Origin: Streptomyces albospinus
GTDB taxonomy: Bacteria; Actinomycetota; Actinomycetes; Streptomycetales; Streptomycetaceae
Length of the DNA: 64,000 nucleotides
Assembly: GCF_014648695.1 (NCBI RefSeq)
Contig: NZ_BMRP01000036.1
Span: forward strand, 1 to 64,000
Direction: 5' to 3'
The position numbers and the translations under genes were made by a program. This document shows positions 16,817-25,675 of this stretch, piece after piece. The notes beneath the pieces were generated by a model. The model worked only from the letters and a program-made list of their open reading frames with translations. It was not told where the DNA came from and searched no databases. Numbering within the stretch: the stretch's first letter is position 1; each line of letters begins with the position of its first letter.

Positions 16817-17325
16817 CCCGCGACCGGCGGCGGTCCGGCGTCCGGCCGTGCCGCCCCCGAGCTGCCTTGCCCGACCCGCATGTCCCGACCTGCATTCTCC
16901 GACCTGCGCTTTCACCCTCCGCCACGGCCGTTGTCAGTGGCGTCACTTACCGTCGTTTTCGATGCGCGATGCGGCAGCGCCGGACGTCGGAGCGGTGCCG
17001 CGTCGGACCACTGTCGAGTCTGCGGGGGGGGCAGCGATGTGGTACGGGACGGCACAGGAAGGGACCGGCGGGAGCGGCAGGACCAGCGGGAGCAGCAGGA
17101 CCAGCAGGACCAGGGAAGCCGGGGGGACCGGCGGGAGCGGGGGCCCCGTGCACCGGAAGGCGGTCCCCGCCACCGTCGGGGCCGCCGGCTCGGCATGCCG
17201 AGCCGAGGGCGACGAACGGACTTCCTCCGCCCTCCCCGCCGGCCGCCCCGGGCGACCTGCCCAGCTCCGCCGCAAGAGTCCTATCGTGGAGATACACCAG
17301 TGGCGACGTCAGGGCGGGAAGGGAC
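16817..17325. other. Intergenic stretch with purine-rich imperfect repeats
   Basis: 509 bp between the molybdo-enzyme gene and the phosphatase gene. No convincing gene is seen on either strand. Bases about 17055-17145 are an imperfect GGGACCGGCGGGAGCGGCAG/GACCAGC-type repeat tract with strong strand asymmetry (G/A on plus). The right end supplies the ribosome site GGGAAGGGA for the GTG at 17326. Confidence 0.5.
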
Positions 17326-18441
17326 GTGGCGGAACCGGAGATCGACTACGCGGCGGTGTTCCAGGCCCTTCCCGGGGCGGTGGCACTGCTGACCCCGCAG
17401 CTGATCTACGCGGACGTCAACGACGGGTTCTTGCGCACCTTGGGCCGCACCCGCGAGCAGGTCATCGGCAGCTACCTGCCCGACGACTTCCGCGACAACC
17501 CGGACGCCCCTGCCGCGGCCGTCACGCCCAACGTCCAGGCGTCACTGCTCCGGGTGGCGGAAACCGGCGAGCGCGACATCATGGCGGTGCAGCGCGCCGA
17601 CCTGGAGGCCCCTGAACGGCCCGGGGTACGGGACGAGCGGTACTGGACCTGGATCAACACTCCCGTCTTCGGTCCGGACGGGCGGGTGGCGCTGCTGCTG
17701 CACCGGGTGGAGGAGGTCACCGAACTCATCCGCGCCCGTGAAGTCGCGCTGAGCCTGCAAGAGGCCATGCTGCCCGCTCCCTGCCCGGTCGGGCGCCATC
17801 AGGCGGCCGTACGCTACCGGCCCGCCGTCGACACGCTGCACGTGTGCGGCGACTGGTACGACCTGGTCGACCTGCCCGGCGACCGCATCGCCATCGCCGT
17901 CGGCGACGTTGTCGGCCACGGCCTGACTGCGGCCAAAGTCATGGGACAACTGCGCAGCGCGCTCAGCGCCGCCTGCCGCGCCGCCGACGGTCCCGGCAGG
18001 GCCCTGGAGGTCCTCGGGCTGTACGCCCGCTCCATCGCCGGCGCCGAGAACACCACGGTGGCCACGACGTTCATCGACTGGGACACCCACACCGTCACGT
18101 ACAGCAGCGCCGGCCACCCTCCACCCGCCCTCCTGCAGAGGGACGGCACCGTGGAGTTCCTGGACCAGGCCACCGACCCCCCACTCGGCGCCCGCCCTGA
18201 ACACGCCCCCCGGCCCCAGGCCACCGTGCCCTTCACCGAGGGCGACGTCCTCGCGCTGTACACCGACGGCCTGATCGAACGCCGCCGCGAAGACATCGAC
18301 ACCGGCCTCGCGCGGCTCGCCGATTCCCTGGCTCGCCACCAGGCAGCCGCCCCCGAAACCCTCGCCGACGCCCTGCTGGCCGACCTGCTCCCGCCCGGCG
18401 GAGTCACCGACGACACCGCCCTGGTCATCGAGCGCCTTTGA
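17326..18441 (+). CDS. PAS-domain PP2C/SpoIIE-type serine phosphatase
   Basis: 371 residues. A PAS sensor spans ~1-130 (FQALPGAVALLTPQLIYADVNDGFLRTLGRT). A short linker ends in the helical SLQEAMLPAP stretch found before SpoIIE domains. The PP2C/SpoIIE catalytic domain (about 160-371) has metal-binding motifs CGDWYDLVDLPGDRIAIAVGDVVGHG and GVTDDTALVIERL. In this family such proteins dephosphorylate anti-anti-sigma factors and so control alternative sigma factors. There is no membrane segment, so the signal is cytosolic. GTG 17326 with GGGAAGGGA is chosen. Downstream is a degraded region up to tRNA-Cys. Confidence 0.9.
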   Translation: MAEPEIDYAAVFQALPGAVALLTPQLIYADVNDGFLRTLGRTREQVIGSYLPDDFRDNPDAPAAAVTPNVQASLLRVAETGERDIMAVQRADLEAPERPGVRDERYWTWINTPVFGPDGRVALLLHRVEEVTELIRAREVALSLQEAMLPAPCPVGRHQAAVRYRPAVDTLHVCGDWYDLVDLPGDRIAIAVGDVVGHGLTAAKVMGQLRSALSAACRAADGPGRALEVLGLYARSIAGAENTTVATTFIDWDTHTVTYSSAGHPPPALLQRDGTVEFLDQATDPPLGARPEHAPRPQATVPFTEGDVLALYTDGLIERRREDIDTGLARLADSLARHQAAAPETLADALLADLLPPGGVTDDTALVIERL

Positions 18442-18614
18442 CCCGGCCTGCCACCTCCGCAGCAGCGCGCTCCGTCCAGACCACATCGGCGCCTGAGCGC
18501 GGGAGGGGCCGGACTGGAGCGCCCATGGGCTTCCGCCATGGGGAAGTCGGGCCTCGGGGGCCTGTGTCGGGCGTGCCGTGGACAGTGCCCGGGGGGAATT
18601 GACGTTGTCTCCCA

Positions 18615-18815
18615 TCCGGGATCTCAGCACGTCGACCTCACAGCCCGGCGCGGTCGGGTCGAAGCCGTGCTCGACCGGTCAGCGAATCGCCAGCAGGCTT
18701 CGCAACGACCACCACGCGCGGATCACGTCGAGGTCGACGTCGGTGCCGTGGCCGGCGACGACAGCGCCGAGGTGCTCCTCGTGTCCGAGCGTCAAGGTCT
18801 GGCAATACAGGGACG
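18615..18815 (-). pseudogene. Remnant resembling the C-terminus of an aminoglycoside-phosphotransferase-like protein
   Basis: On the minus strand a coherent protein-like stretch reads LYCQTLTLGHEEHLGAVVAG, then DVDLDVIRAWWSLRSLLAIR, then TGA, then in the same frame PVEHGFDPTAPGCEVDVLRS. The TGA falls where related proteins have Trp, as if TGG had mutated. The style (AWWSLRSL..RWLVEHGFDP) recalls the end of streptomycete APH-fold kinases. The upstream catalytic region is absent. I call it a relic with moderate confidence; the family name is tentative. Confidence 0.4.
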
Positions 18816-18951
18816 GACCGCCCGGCCGATGACGACGGCGCGGCCGGCGCCCTCGTACCGGCCAACTGAGACGGGAACAGAGACGGACGACCACAAGGGC
18901 GGCACCCCTCATGGGGCGCCGCACTTTTCTTCTGCCTGGTCAAGGCGGTAG

Positions 18952-19023
18952 AGGCCGTGGCGGGATTCGAACCCACGTAACTCGCTTTGCAGGCGAGCCC
19001 CTGAACCACTCGGGCACACGGCC
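18952..19023 (-). tRNA. tRNA-Cys (GCA)
   Basis: 72 nt on the minus strand. Seven-bp acceptor GGCCGTG/CACGGCC with discriminator U, anticodon stem CTCGC/GCGAG around loop CTGCAAA (anticodon GCA), and T-arm GTGGGTTCGAATCCCGC (stem GTGGG/CCCGC). U73 and GCA are both cysteine identity elements. CCA is not encoded. Confidence 0.95.
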
Positions 19024-19146
19024 GGGTTGCGGTGCGCTTCCGACTCTAGGCCGCGGGGTGGGGGGCCGGGCAAGGGCGCCGGGCGGGCTGCCACGATGCT
19101 GCAACACGCGGTTCACGAACGGGCGTCGGGCGGTGTTCGGGCGGCC

Positions 19147-19416
19147 TCAGGAGGCGCGGAGGAACTCCCCGACGACGGGGCCGAAGGGCTCCGGCTCCGT
19201 CCCTCCAGGGGTAGTTGCCGACGAGGGGCAGCGGGCGCACCCGGGCGTCGGGGAAGGAGGCGGCGACGAGTTCGCCGGCGCGCATCGCGGGCACCGCATT
19301 GCGGTTACCGCATCCCGGTCGCCGGTCGCCGGTCACCGCCAGGACCGGGCAGGCCGCCTGCCGCAGCCGGGCATCCAAGAGGCCGCGAAGTGGCGCGAGT
19401 TGCCGAACCGGCTCGG
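19147..19416 (-). pseudogene. Alpha/beta-hydrolase C-terminal remnant
   Basis: The minus strand reads LDARLRQAACPVLAVTGDR, then ELVAASFPDARVRPLPLVGN, the pattern of the acid/His half of alpha/beta hydrolases. The frame is then lost near 19205. In the neighbouring frame it resumes with EPFGPVVGEFLRAS and a TGA at 19147-19149, the expected C-terminal cap helix. The nucleophile half is missing. One frameshift plus a 5' truncation make it non-functional. Confidence 0.5.
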
Positions 19417-19855
19417 GTGACGGCCTTCCTTCCCACCGCCGAGGCGGCGCCGGCCCGCGCGCGTATCGGCTGCGACGACACGGAGATCGCGGTACGCGAC
19501 CCGGGCCTCCTGGAGTCGGCGGTGCGCCGGCCCGCGGCGGCGGTGTTCGCCCGGGAGGTGCACCGGGACCTCTTGGGCAGGGCGGCGTCGCCGCTCCGGG
19601 CTCTGTTGATCAACCACCCGCTCGTCGACGGGAACAAGTCGACGGGAACAAGTCGACGCGAACAGGTCGACGGCAACGAGCGGACCGCCCGGCTGTCGTG
19701 CGTGGTGGTGCTGCGGGTGGGCGGGGTGGTGCTGCGCCCTGACATCGGCGCCGCGGAGCGCCTGGTCATCGAGGTGGTCACGGGGGGAGCCGGCGGAGGT
19801 GCGCGCCATCGCCGCCCGGCTCCGCGCGCTGCACGCGGCGGCGGCCTCGATGTGA
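19417..19855 (+). pseudogene. Doc/Fic-family toxin pseudogene with repeat-split Fic motif
   Basis: From GTG 19417 the protein follows the Doc layout: VRDPGLLESAVRRPAAAVF, then LLINHPLVDGNK at the Fic loop, later VLRVGGVVLRPDIGAAERLVIEVVTGG. Two lesions are visible. A 14-bp unit is present four times at 19624-19679, which inserts 14 residues between VDGNK and the expected R of the HxFxDGNKR motif. An extra G in a run of six near 19782 shifts frame; in the +1 frame the end continues EPAEVRAIAARLRALHAAAA and stops at 19855. Doc enzymes AMPylate or phosphorylate EF-Tu. No antitoxin gene is seen upstream. Confidence 0.7.
19624..19679 (+). repeat. 14-bp unit x4 within the Doc remnant
   Basis: Units GTCGACGGGAACAA (19624), identical copy (19638), GTCGACGCGAACAG (19652) and GTCGACGGCAACGA (19666). 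Three extra units equal 42 bp, which keeps the frame. Confidence 0.9.
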
Positions 19856-19962
19856 CCTCGCTCCCACCCCCGGGTGGGAGCGTGCGGTATCCCCGGAGCG
19901 GGCTGCGGCGCACGGGTAGGCTGACGCGGTTGCCGATCGCCGAGTTCAGCCCGACGGAGACC

Positions 19963-21759
19963 GTGACTACCACCACCAGCGCCACCAACAGTCATCACCT
20001 GTCCCCGGCCTTCCCGGGCCGGGCCCCCTGGGGTACCGCGAACAAGCTGCGTGCCTGGCAGCAGGCGGCCATGGACCGGTACATCCAGACCCAGCCGAGA
20101 GACTTCCTCGCCGTGGCGACGCCCGGCGCCGGCAAGACCACGTTCGCGCTCACCCTCGCCTCGTGGCTGCTGCACCACCACGTCGTGCAGCAGGTGACCG
20201 TCGTCGCGCCGACCGAGCACCTGAAGAAGCAGTGGGCGGAGGCGGCGGCCCGGATCGGGATCAAGCTCGATCCGGAGTACAGCGCGGGGCCGCTGGGCCG
20301 GGAGTACCACGGCATCGCGATCACCTACGCCGGTGTCGGGGTGCGGCCGATGCTGCACCGCAACCGCATCGAGCAGCGCAAGACGCTGGTCATCCTCGAC
20401 GAGATCCACCACGCCGGCGACTCGAAGTCGTGGGGCGAGGCGTGCCTGGAGGCGTTCGAGCCGGCGACCCGGCGGCTGGCGCTGACCGGTACGCCCTTCC
20501 GGTCCGACACCAACCCCATCCCGTTCGTGTCCTACGAGGAGGGCAACGACGGGATCCGCCGGTCGTCGGCGGACTACACCTACGGCTACGGGAACGCGCT
20601 CGCCGACGGCGTCGTCCGGCCGGTCATCTTCCTCTCCTACAGCGGCAACATGCGCTGGCGGACGAAGGCCGGCGACGAGATCGCGGCGCGGCTCGGCGAG
20701 CCGATGACCAAGGACGCGGTCTCGCAGGCGTGGCGCACCGCGCTGGACCCGCGCGGCGACTGGATGCCCAATGTGCTGCGGGCCGCCGACCGGCGGCTGA
20801 CCGAGGTCCGCAAGGGCATCCCGGACGCCGGTGCCCTGGTCATCGCCTCCGACCAGGAGCAGGCCCGCGCGTACGCCAAGCTGATCCGGGAGATCACCGG
20901 CCAGGGCGCGACGCTCGTGCTGTCCGACGACTCCGGCGCCTCGCAGCGCATCGACGACTTCTCGCACTCCGACGACCGCTGGATGGTCGCGGTCCGGATG
21001 GTGTCCGAGGGCGTGGACGTGCCGCGGCTCGCGGTCGGCGTCTACGCCACCACGATCTCCACGCCGCTGTTCTTCGCGCAGGCGGTCGGCCGCTTCGTCC
21101 GGTCCCGCAAGCGCGGTGAGACCGCGTCCGTCTTCCTGCCCACCGTCCCGATGCTGCTCGGCTTCGCCAACGAGATGGAGGTCGAGCGCGACCACGTCCT
21201 CGACAAGCCGAAGAAGGACGGCGAGGAGGACCCGTACGCCGAGTCCGAGAAGGAGATGGACGAGGCGAACAAGGAGCAGGACGAGGACACCGGGGAGCAG
21301 GAGCAGTTCTCGTTCGAGGCGCTGGAGTCGGAGGCGGTCTTCGACCGGGTGCTCTACGACGGCGCCGAGTTCGGCATGCAGGCGCACGCGGGCAGCGAGG
21401 AGGAGCAGGACTACCTCGGCATCCCCGGCCTGCTGGAGCCCGACCAGGTGCAGATGCTGCTCCAGAAGCGGCAGGCACGGCAGATAGCGCACAGCCGGAA
21501 GAAGCCGGACGAGGAGGCGGATCTGCTGGAGATGCCGGCTGAGCGGCGGCCGGTGGTCACGCACAAGGAGCTGCTGGAGCTGCGCAAGCAGCTCAACACG
21601 CTGGTGGGCGCCTATGTCCACCAGAGCGGCAAGCCCCACGGGGTGATCCACACCGAGCTGCGCCGGGTGTGCGGCGGGCCGCCGAGCGCGGAGGCGACGG
21701 CCGGTCAGCTCAACGAGCGCATCAAGAAGGTGCGGGAGTGGGCCACGCGGATGCGCTGA
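19963..21759 (+). CDS. DEAD/DEAH-box helicase (SF2, UvrB/Res-type)
   Basis: 598 residues from GTG 19963. Motif I is LAVATPGAGKTTFALTLASW (about residues 47-66), Ia VVAPTEHLKKQW, motif II ILDEIHHAGD, motif III LALTGTPFRSD. The C-terminal helicase lobe contains VAVRMVSEGVDVPRLAVGVY and the motif VI equivalent FFAQAVGRFVRSRK. A highly acidic linker (EEDPYAESEKEMDEANKEQD) follows, and a helical tail. The protein is very conserved in streptomycetes; DNA or RNA translocation is likely but its process is undefined. The frame is open far upstream through the Doc relic, so the start is a judgement; the TTTTSATNSHHLSPAFPGRAP start fits known homologues as I recall them. Confidence 0.88.
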   Translation: MTTTTSATNSHHLSPAFPGRAPWGTANKLRAWQQAAMDRYIQTQPRDFLAVATPGAGKTTFALTLASWLLHHHVVQQVTVVAPTEHLKKQWAEAAARIGIKLDPEYSAGPLGREYHGIAITYAGVGVRPMLHRNRIEQRKTLVILDEIHHAGDSKSWGEACLEAFEPATRRLALTGTPFRSDTNPIPFVSYEEGNDGIRRSSADYTYGYGNALADGVVRPVIFLSYSGNMRWRTKAGDEIAARLGEPMTKDAVSQAWRTALDPRGDWMPNVLRAADRRLTEVRKGIPDAGALVIASDQEQARAYAKLIREITGQGATLVLSDDSGASQRIDDFSHSDDRWMVAVRMVSEGVDVPRLAVGVYATTISTPLFFAQAVGRFVRSRKRGETASVFLPTVPMLLGFANEMEVERDHVLDKPKKDGEEDPYAESEKEMDEANKEQDEDTGEQEQFSFEALESEAVFDRVLYDGAEFGMQAHAGSEEEQDYLGIPGLLEPDQVQMLLQKRQARQIAHSRKKPDEEADLLEMPAERRPVVTHKELLELRKQLNTLVGAYVHQSGKPHGVIHTELRRVCGGPPSAEATAGQLNERIKKVREWATRMR

Positions 21760-22089
21760 GCGTCGCGAGGCGGGCCCCGTCGGGCCCCGGCGGGGCGGGC
21801 CGCACCGCCCTGCCGGAGGTCACGCCCGGGTAACGGCGAGGTTCCCCACCGCTGGTCAGGGCGGCATCGTGGGTGGATGAAGCGGGATGTTCCGGACGCG
21901 GAAGCCCGGATTCTGGACGGACTCTTCCGCTGACCGGACTGGATCGCTACTGTCCCCGACACGCACACGCCCCGTGGCAGCGCCGCCGCGGAGCGCAGCC
22001 GGTGCTAGCGGCCGGCGGCTCTTGCGCGCTGCTCCGGGACCTCAGCGCGCCCTGTACGGACGCCGCCACTCACTCCAGGAGGCGGCGTC
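21760..22089. other. Intergenic region before the IclR gene
   Basis: 330 bp. The only small frame of note is an 18-codon ATG at about 21877 (MKRDVPDAEARILDGLFR) with no clear ribosome site. The right end supplies CCAGGAGG for GTG 22090. No RNA gene or repeat is recognised. Confidence 0.4.
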
Positions 22090-22731
22090 GTGACCGCAGA
22101 GACCTCCCAAACGCTCGACCGAGGACTGCGTGTCCTCAAACTCCTCGCCGACACCGACCACGGGCTGACCGTGACCGAGCTCTCCCACAACCTCGGCGTC
22201 AACCGCACCGTGGTCTACCGCCTGCTGGCGACGCTGGAGCTGCACGCCCTGGTGCGCCGCGACTCCGGCGGCCGGGCCAGGGTCGGCCTCGGCGTCCTGC
22301 GCCTGGGCCGCCAGGTGCATCCGCTGGTCAGGCAGGCCGCGCTGCCCGCGCTCCGGGCGCTCGCCGAGGACGTCGGCGCCACCGCGCACCTCACCCTCGT
22401 CGACGGCAACGAGGCGCTGGCCGTCGCGGTCGTCGAGCCGACCTGGACCGACTACCACGTCGCCTACCGGGCCGGTTTCCGTCACCCACTGGACCGCGGG
22501 GCCGCCGGGCGGGCCATACTCAAGGCCCGCCAGGGCCGACTGCACGACTCCGGACTCGCCCTGACGCACGGGGAGTTGGAGGCCGGCGCGAGCGGTGCCG
22601 CCGCGCCGCTGCTCGGGGTCAGCGGTATCGAGGGCAGCGTGGGTGTGGTGATGCTCGCGGACGCCGTCGACGAGCAGGTCGGGTCCCGGGTGGTCGAGGC
22701 GGCCCGGGAAGTGGCCGAAGCGCTGCGCTGA
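22090..22731 (+). CDS. IclR-family transcriptional regulator
   Basis: 213 residues. The winged helix-turn-helix spans ~5-60 (LDRGLRVLKLLADTDHGLTV, NLGVNRTVVYRLLATLE), followed by the IclR effector domain (ALRALAEDVGATAHLTLVDG, HPLDRGAAGRAIL). It is shorter than the 250-residue norm because the effector domain is compact. GTG 22090 has GGAGG 8-10 bp upstream. IclR proteins bind small organic acids and usually control neighbouring catabolic genes. None is adjacent here: the helicase is upstream and a protease downstream. A strong terminator follows, so it is monocistronic. Confidence 0.85.
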   Translation: MTAETSQTLDRGLRVLKLLADTDHGLTVTELSHNLGVNRTVVYRLLATLELHALVRRDSGGRARVGLGVLRLGRQVHPLVRQAALPALRALAEDVGATAHLTLVDGNEALAVAVVEPTWTDYHVAYRAGFRHPLDRGAAGRAILKARQGRLHDSGLALTHGELEAGASGAAAPLLGVSGIEGSVGVVMLADAVDEQVGSRVVEAAREVAEALR

Positions 22732-22749
22732 GGCCGCGGCGCTTGTCAG

Positions 22750-22789
22750 GTGCCGCCGGCCGGTCGGGCTGCACGCCGGCCGGCGGCAC
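22750..22789 (+). terminator. Hairpin terminator after the IclR gene
   Basis: Fourteen-bp perfect arms GTGCCGCCGGCCGG (22750-22763) and its complement (22776-22789) with a 12-nt loop, 19 bp after the stop. Confidence 0.75.
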
Positions 22790-22966
22790 GGCACCGGCGC
22801 AGGTCACCGGCGTTCGCGCCCGCCCCCGCGCCGCCCGTCCCCGCCCCCGTAGGGCCGCCCCGCCCCGGGTGACGATCACCTACCGCATATGGCGAGCCTG
22901 TGGCGCCGCGGTGTGACGACAGGACCTGACGGGGCCGGTGGGGCGGGGTTCATTTAGGCTGGCGGG

Positions 22967-23746
22967 GTGTCCTCACGCGCCCGGGCCCTGCTGGTCTGCA
23001 CCGCCCTCGTCCTCGCCGTCCTCGTCACCGCGGCGCTCGCGCCGCTGCCGTACTCGGTCGCGTATCCGGGTATCACGGCCAACGTCCTCGGTGACGACAA
23101 GGGCAAGCCGGTGATCACCATCTCCGGCGCCGACACCCGTGCCACCAGCGGGCAGCTGCGGATGACCTCCATCACCGCCACCGGCCCGGACGCCTCGGTC
23201 CACCTGCCGGACATCGTCACGGCGTGGTTCCGGACGGACGAGGCCGTGATGCCGCGCCAGTCGGTCTACCCGGTGGGCAACAACACCGAGGAGATCGCCG
23301 AGCACAACGCGGAGCAGATGAAGCAGTCCCAGGACAGCGCCACCCGGGCGGCCCTCGGGCAGCTCCACAAGTCGCCCAAGGACGTCAAGGTCACCCTGAG
23401 CCTGGCGGACGTCGGCGGGCCCAGCGCCGGCCTGATGTTCGCCCTCGGGATCATCGACAAGCTCGACGGCGACGGCGCCGGGCACGACCTGACCGGCGGC
23501 CGGACCGTCGCCGGGACCGGCACCATCGACGCCGGCGGCGCGGTCGGCGCGGTCGGCGGCGTCCCGCTCAAGACCCAGGCCGCGCACCGCGACGGCGCCA
23601 CGGTCTTCCTCGTGCCCCGCCAGGAGTGCACCGACGCCCGCGCCGAGCTCCCGCAGAGCATGCGGCTGATCCCGGTCACCACCCTCGGCAGTGCGGTGGA
23701 CGCCCTCAAGGCGCTCCGCACCGGCGGCGCCGTCCCCACCTGCTGA
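22967..23746 (+). CDS. Membrane-anchored S16 (Lon-type) serine protease domain protein
   Basis: 259 residues. An N-terminal signal-anchor (ALLVCTALVLAVLVTAALAP) is followed by an extracytoplasmic domain. The Lon S16 Ser-Lys dyad is visible as GGPSAGLMFALGIIDKL (Ser) and GGVPLKTQAAHRDG (Lys). PDZ-S16 proteins of the YlbL type are longer and carry a PDZ domain; none is evident here. It probably cleaves or chaperones cell-envelope proteins. GTG 22967 lies only seven bases after TAGGCT (22954-22959), a good -10 hexamer, so the transcript may be leaderless. It converges on the ABC transporter. Confidence 0.82.
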   Translation: MSSRARALLVCTALVLAVLVTAALAPLPYSVAYPGITANVLGDDKGKPVITISGADTRATSGQLRMTSITATGPDASVHLPDIVTAWFRTDEAVMPRQSVYPVGNNTEEIAEHNAEQMKQSQDSATRAALGQLHKSPKDVKVTLSLADVGGPSAGLMFALGIIDKLDGDGAGHDLTGGRTVAGTGTIDAGGAVGAVGGVPLKTQAAHRDGATVFLVPRQECTDARAELPQSMRLIPVTTLGSAVDALKALRTGGAVPTC

Positions 23747-23783
23747 CGGGCGCCCCCGTCCCGGCCCGTAACCCTCCCCGATC

Positions 23784-24782
23784 TCACCCCTCCTTGACGA
23801 AGCCCTCGTCGATCAGCCACTTCTTGGCGACGTCGTGCGGGTCCTTGCCGTCCACATCGACCTTGCGGTTGAGCGTCTGCGCGACGGTGTTGTCCAGCGC
23901 CCGGGTCACCGGCGCCAGCACCTCGGCGATCCGCGGGTACTTCGCCAGCGCCTTGGCGTTGATCTCCGGGGCGGCGTTGTAGTTCGGGAAGAAGTGTTTG
24001 TCGTCGGTGAGCACCGTCAGGCCCATCACCTTGATCCGCCCGTCGGTGGTGAAGACCTCGCCGAAGGTGCAGGACTTCCCCTGGGACGCCTCGGTGTAGA
24101 CCACGCCGCCGGTCATCTTGCGGATGTTGCCGGACGGGATGTCCATGCCGTACGCCCGCGCCATGCCGGGCAGCCCGTCGTTGCGGGTGGCGAACTCGTT
24201 CTCCACGCACAGGGTGACCGCGCCCGGGGCCTTCTTCAGCAGCGCGGCGACGTCGGAGAGGGTGCGGACCCGGTACTTCCTGTCGTTGGCGGCGTTCAGT
24301 GCCAGCGCGTAGGTGTTGTTGAGCCGCGACTGCGGCAGCCACACGATGCCGTTCCTCCGGTCCGCGTCCCGTACGGCCTCCCACTGCTGCTGGACGTCGG
24401 GGATCGGCTTGGTGTGGCCGAGGTGGGTGATCCAGCCGGTGCCGGTGTACTCGTACATGCCGTCCGCGGTGCCGGTGCGCACCGCCTCGCGGGCGCCGAT
24501 GGTGCCCTGGATGTTGGTCTTGTCGACGACGGTGGCGCCGGCCGCCTTGAAGACCAGGCCCATGATCTGGCCGAGGATGATGTTCTCGGTGAACTCCTTG
24601 GACGTGACGGTGAGTTGGGCGCCCTTGAGGGGCAGTCCCCGGCCGACCGTACCGGGCTTGACGTCGTCGGACATCGGACTGCCGCTGACCAGCCCGCAGC
24701 CGGCCGGCGCGGCCAGCGCCAGCAGCAGCGCGCAGACCGGTGCGAGGGCGCGCCCGCGCCGGCGGGCTCCGCGGCGCGCCAT
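23784..24782 (-). CDS. Glycine betaine/choline-type ABC transporter substrate-binding lipoprotein
   Basis: 332 residues. The lipoprotein signal ends in LALAAPAGCG (lipobox Cys about residue 29). The OpuAC-type domain starts LTVTSKEFTENIILGQIMG and includes GTADGMYEYTGTGW and VLTDDKHFFPNYNAAPEIN. These match the QAT-family binders of quaternary ammonium osmolytes. It is the last gene of a four-gene operon read on the minus strand (permease, ATPase, permease, binding protein), each overlapping the next. ATG 24782 overlaps the upstream permease stop. It delivers osmoprotectant to the two permeases at the outer membrane face. Confidence 0.92.
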   Translation of the reverse strand: MARRGARRRGRALAPVCALLLALAAPAGCGLVSGSPMSDDVKPGTVGRGLPLKGAQLTVTSKEFTENIILGQIMGLVFKAAGATVVDKTNIQGTIGAREAVRTGTADGMYEYTGTGWITHLGHTKPIPDVQQQWEAVRDADRRNGIVWLPQSRLNNTYALALNAANDRKYRVRTLSDVAALLKKAPGAVTLCVENEFATRNDGLPGMARAYGMDIPSGNIRKMTGGVVYTEASQGKSCTFGEVFTTDGRIKVMGLTVLTDDKHFFPNYNAAPEINAKALAKYPRIAEVLAPVTRALDNTVAQTLNRKVDVDGKDPHDVAKKWLIDEGFVKEG

Positions 24783-25675
24783 CAGGCCGCCACCTCCAGC
24801 CCGCGGGGCCGCAGCAGCAGCTCGGCCAGCGACGCCAGCCATTCGACGAGCAGCGCCAGCGCCACGGTCAGCACCGAGCCGAGGATCAGCACCGGCATCC
24901 GCTGGGTGATGATGCCCGCCGAGATCAGGTCGCCCAGCCCGCCGCCCCCGCCGAAGGTGGCCAGCGTCGCGGTGCCGACGTTCAGCACCAGCGCGGTCCG
25001 CACCCCGGCCAGGATCAGCGGTACGGCCAGCGGGAGTTCGACCCTGCCCAGGACGCCCATGGGGGACATCCCGATGCCCCGGGCCGCCTCGGTCAGCGTC
25101 GGGTCGATCCCGCGCAGCCCGGCGATGGTGTTGGCCAGCACCGGCAGCACGGCGTAGATCACCATGCCGGTGATCGCCGAGCGGGCGCCGATGCCCAGCC
25201 AGACGACCAGCAGCACCAGCAGGCCCAGCGCCGGCACCGCCTGCCCCAGGTTGGCGACGGCCATCGCGAACGGGGTGAGCCGGCGCAGCCGGGCCCGGGT
25301 CAGCGCGATGCCCAGCGGGATCGCGATGACCAGGACGAAGAAGGTGGAGACGGCGGTGAGCCCGATGTGCTGGCGCAGCGCCAGCCCCACCTTGCCGTTG
25401 TCGACCGCCTGGTGGGCGATGGAGTCCAGCCGGGCGCCGCGGAACCACAGCCAGGTGGCGAGCAGCGCGAGGACCAGGAAGGACGGCATGAACGTCCACT
25501 TCTGCCAGCTGATCCGGCGCTCCCCGCGGGCCGCGGACGGCGTGGGCGTCTCGTCGGACGCCGGCTCCCGGTCCGCCGCCGCCACCTCCTCGTCGTCTTC
25601 GGGCATCGCCCTCGCGGGGCGCTCCCCGCCCCGCGGCGGCTCCCGGCGTGCCCCGCCGCCGTCGCCCGCCGTCAT
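24782..25675 (-). CDS. Glycine betaine/choline-type ABC transporter permease
   Basis: 297 residues. A charged cytosolic N-terminus (~60 residues, Pro/Glu/Arg-rich) precedes six membrane helices of the BPD_transp_1 fold. The EAA loop is seen in IDPTLTEAARGIGMSPMGVLGRVELPLAVPLILAG. The N-terminal tail is longer than normal. It overlaps the ATPase upstream (ATGA at 25672-25675) and the binding protein downstream, so it is cotranslated. Confidence 0.92.
   Translation of the reverse strand: MTAGDGGGARREPPRGGERPARAMPEDDEEVAAADREPASDETPTPSAARGERRISWQKWTFMPSFLVLALLATWLWFRGARLDSIAHQAVDNGKVGLALRQHIGLTAVSTFFVLVIAIPLGIALTRARLRRLTPFAMAVANLGQAVPALGLLVLLVVWLGIGARSAITGMVIYAVLPVLANTIAGLRGIDPTLTEAARGIGMSPMGVLGRVELPLAVPLILAGVRTALVLNVGTATLATFGGGGGLGDLISAGIITQRMPVLILGSVLTVALALLVEWLASLAELLLRPRGLEVAA

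Noticed and set aside
12271..16915. Very long minus-strand frames opposite the Fe-S and Mo subunits
   Set aside because: Antisense shadows. All recognisable motifs are on the plus strand.
16943..17297. Minus-strand open frames before the phosphatase gene
   Set aside because: Leu/Pro runs come from the purine repeat tract read antisense. No start signal or homology.
18952..19023. Attachment site of an integrated element at tRNA-Cys
   Set aside because: I found no integrase gene and no obvious second copy of the tRNA end by eye. Only relics remain, so an att site is not claimed.
19027..19962. Extension of the helicase frame upstream to 19027
   Set aside because: This stretch encodes the Doc relic and antisense of a hydrolase relic, not helicase sequence. 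The open frame is fortuitous.
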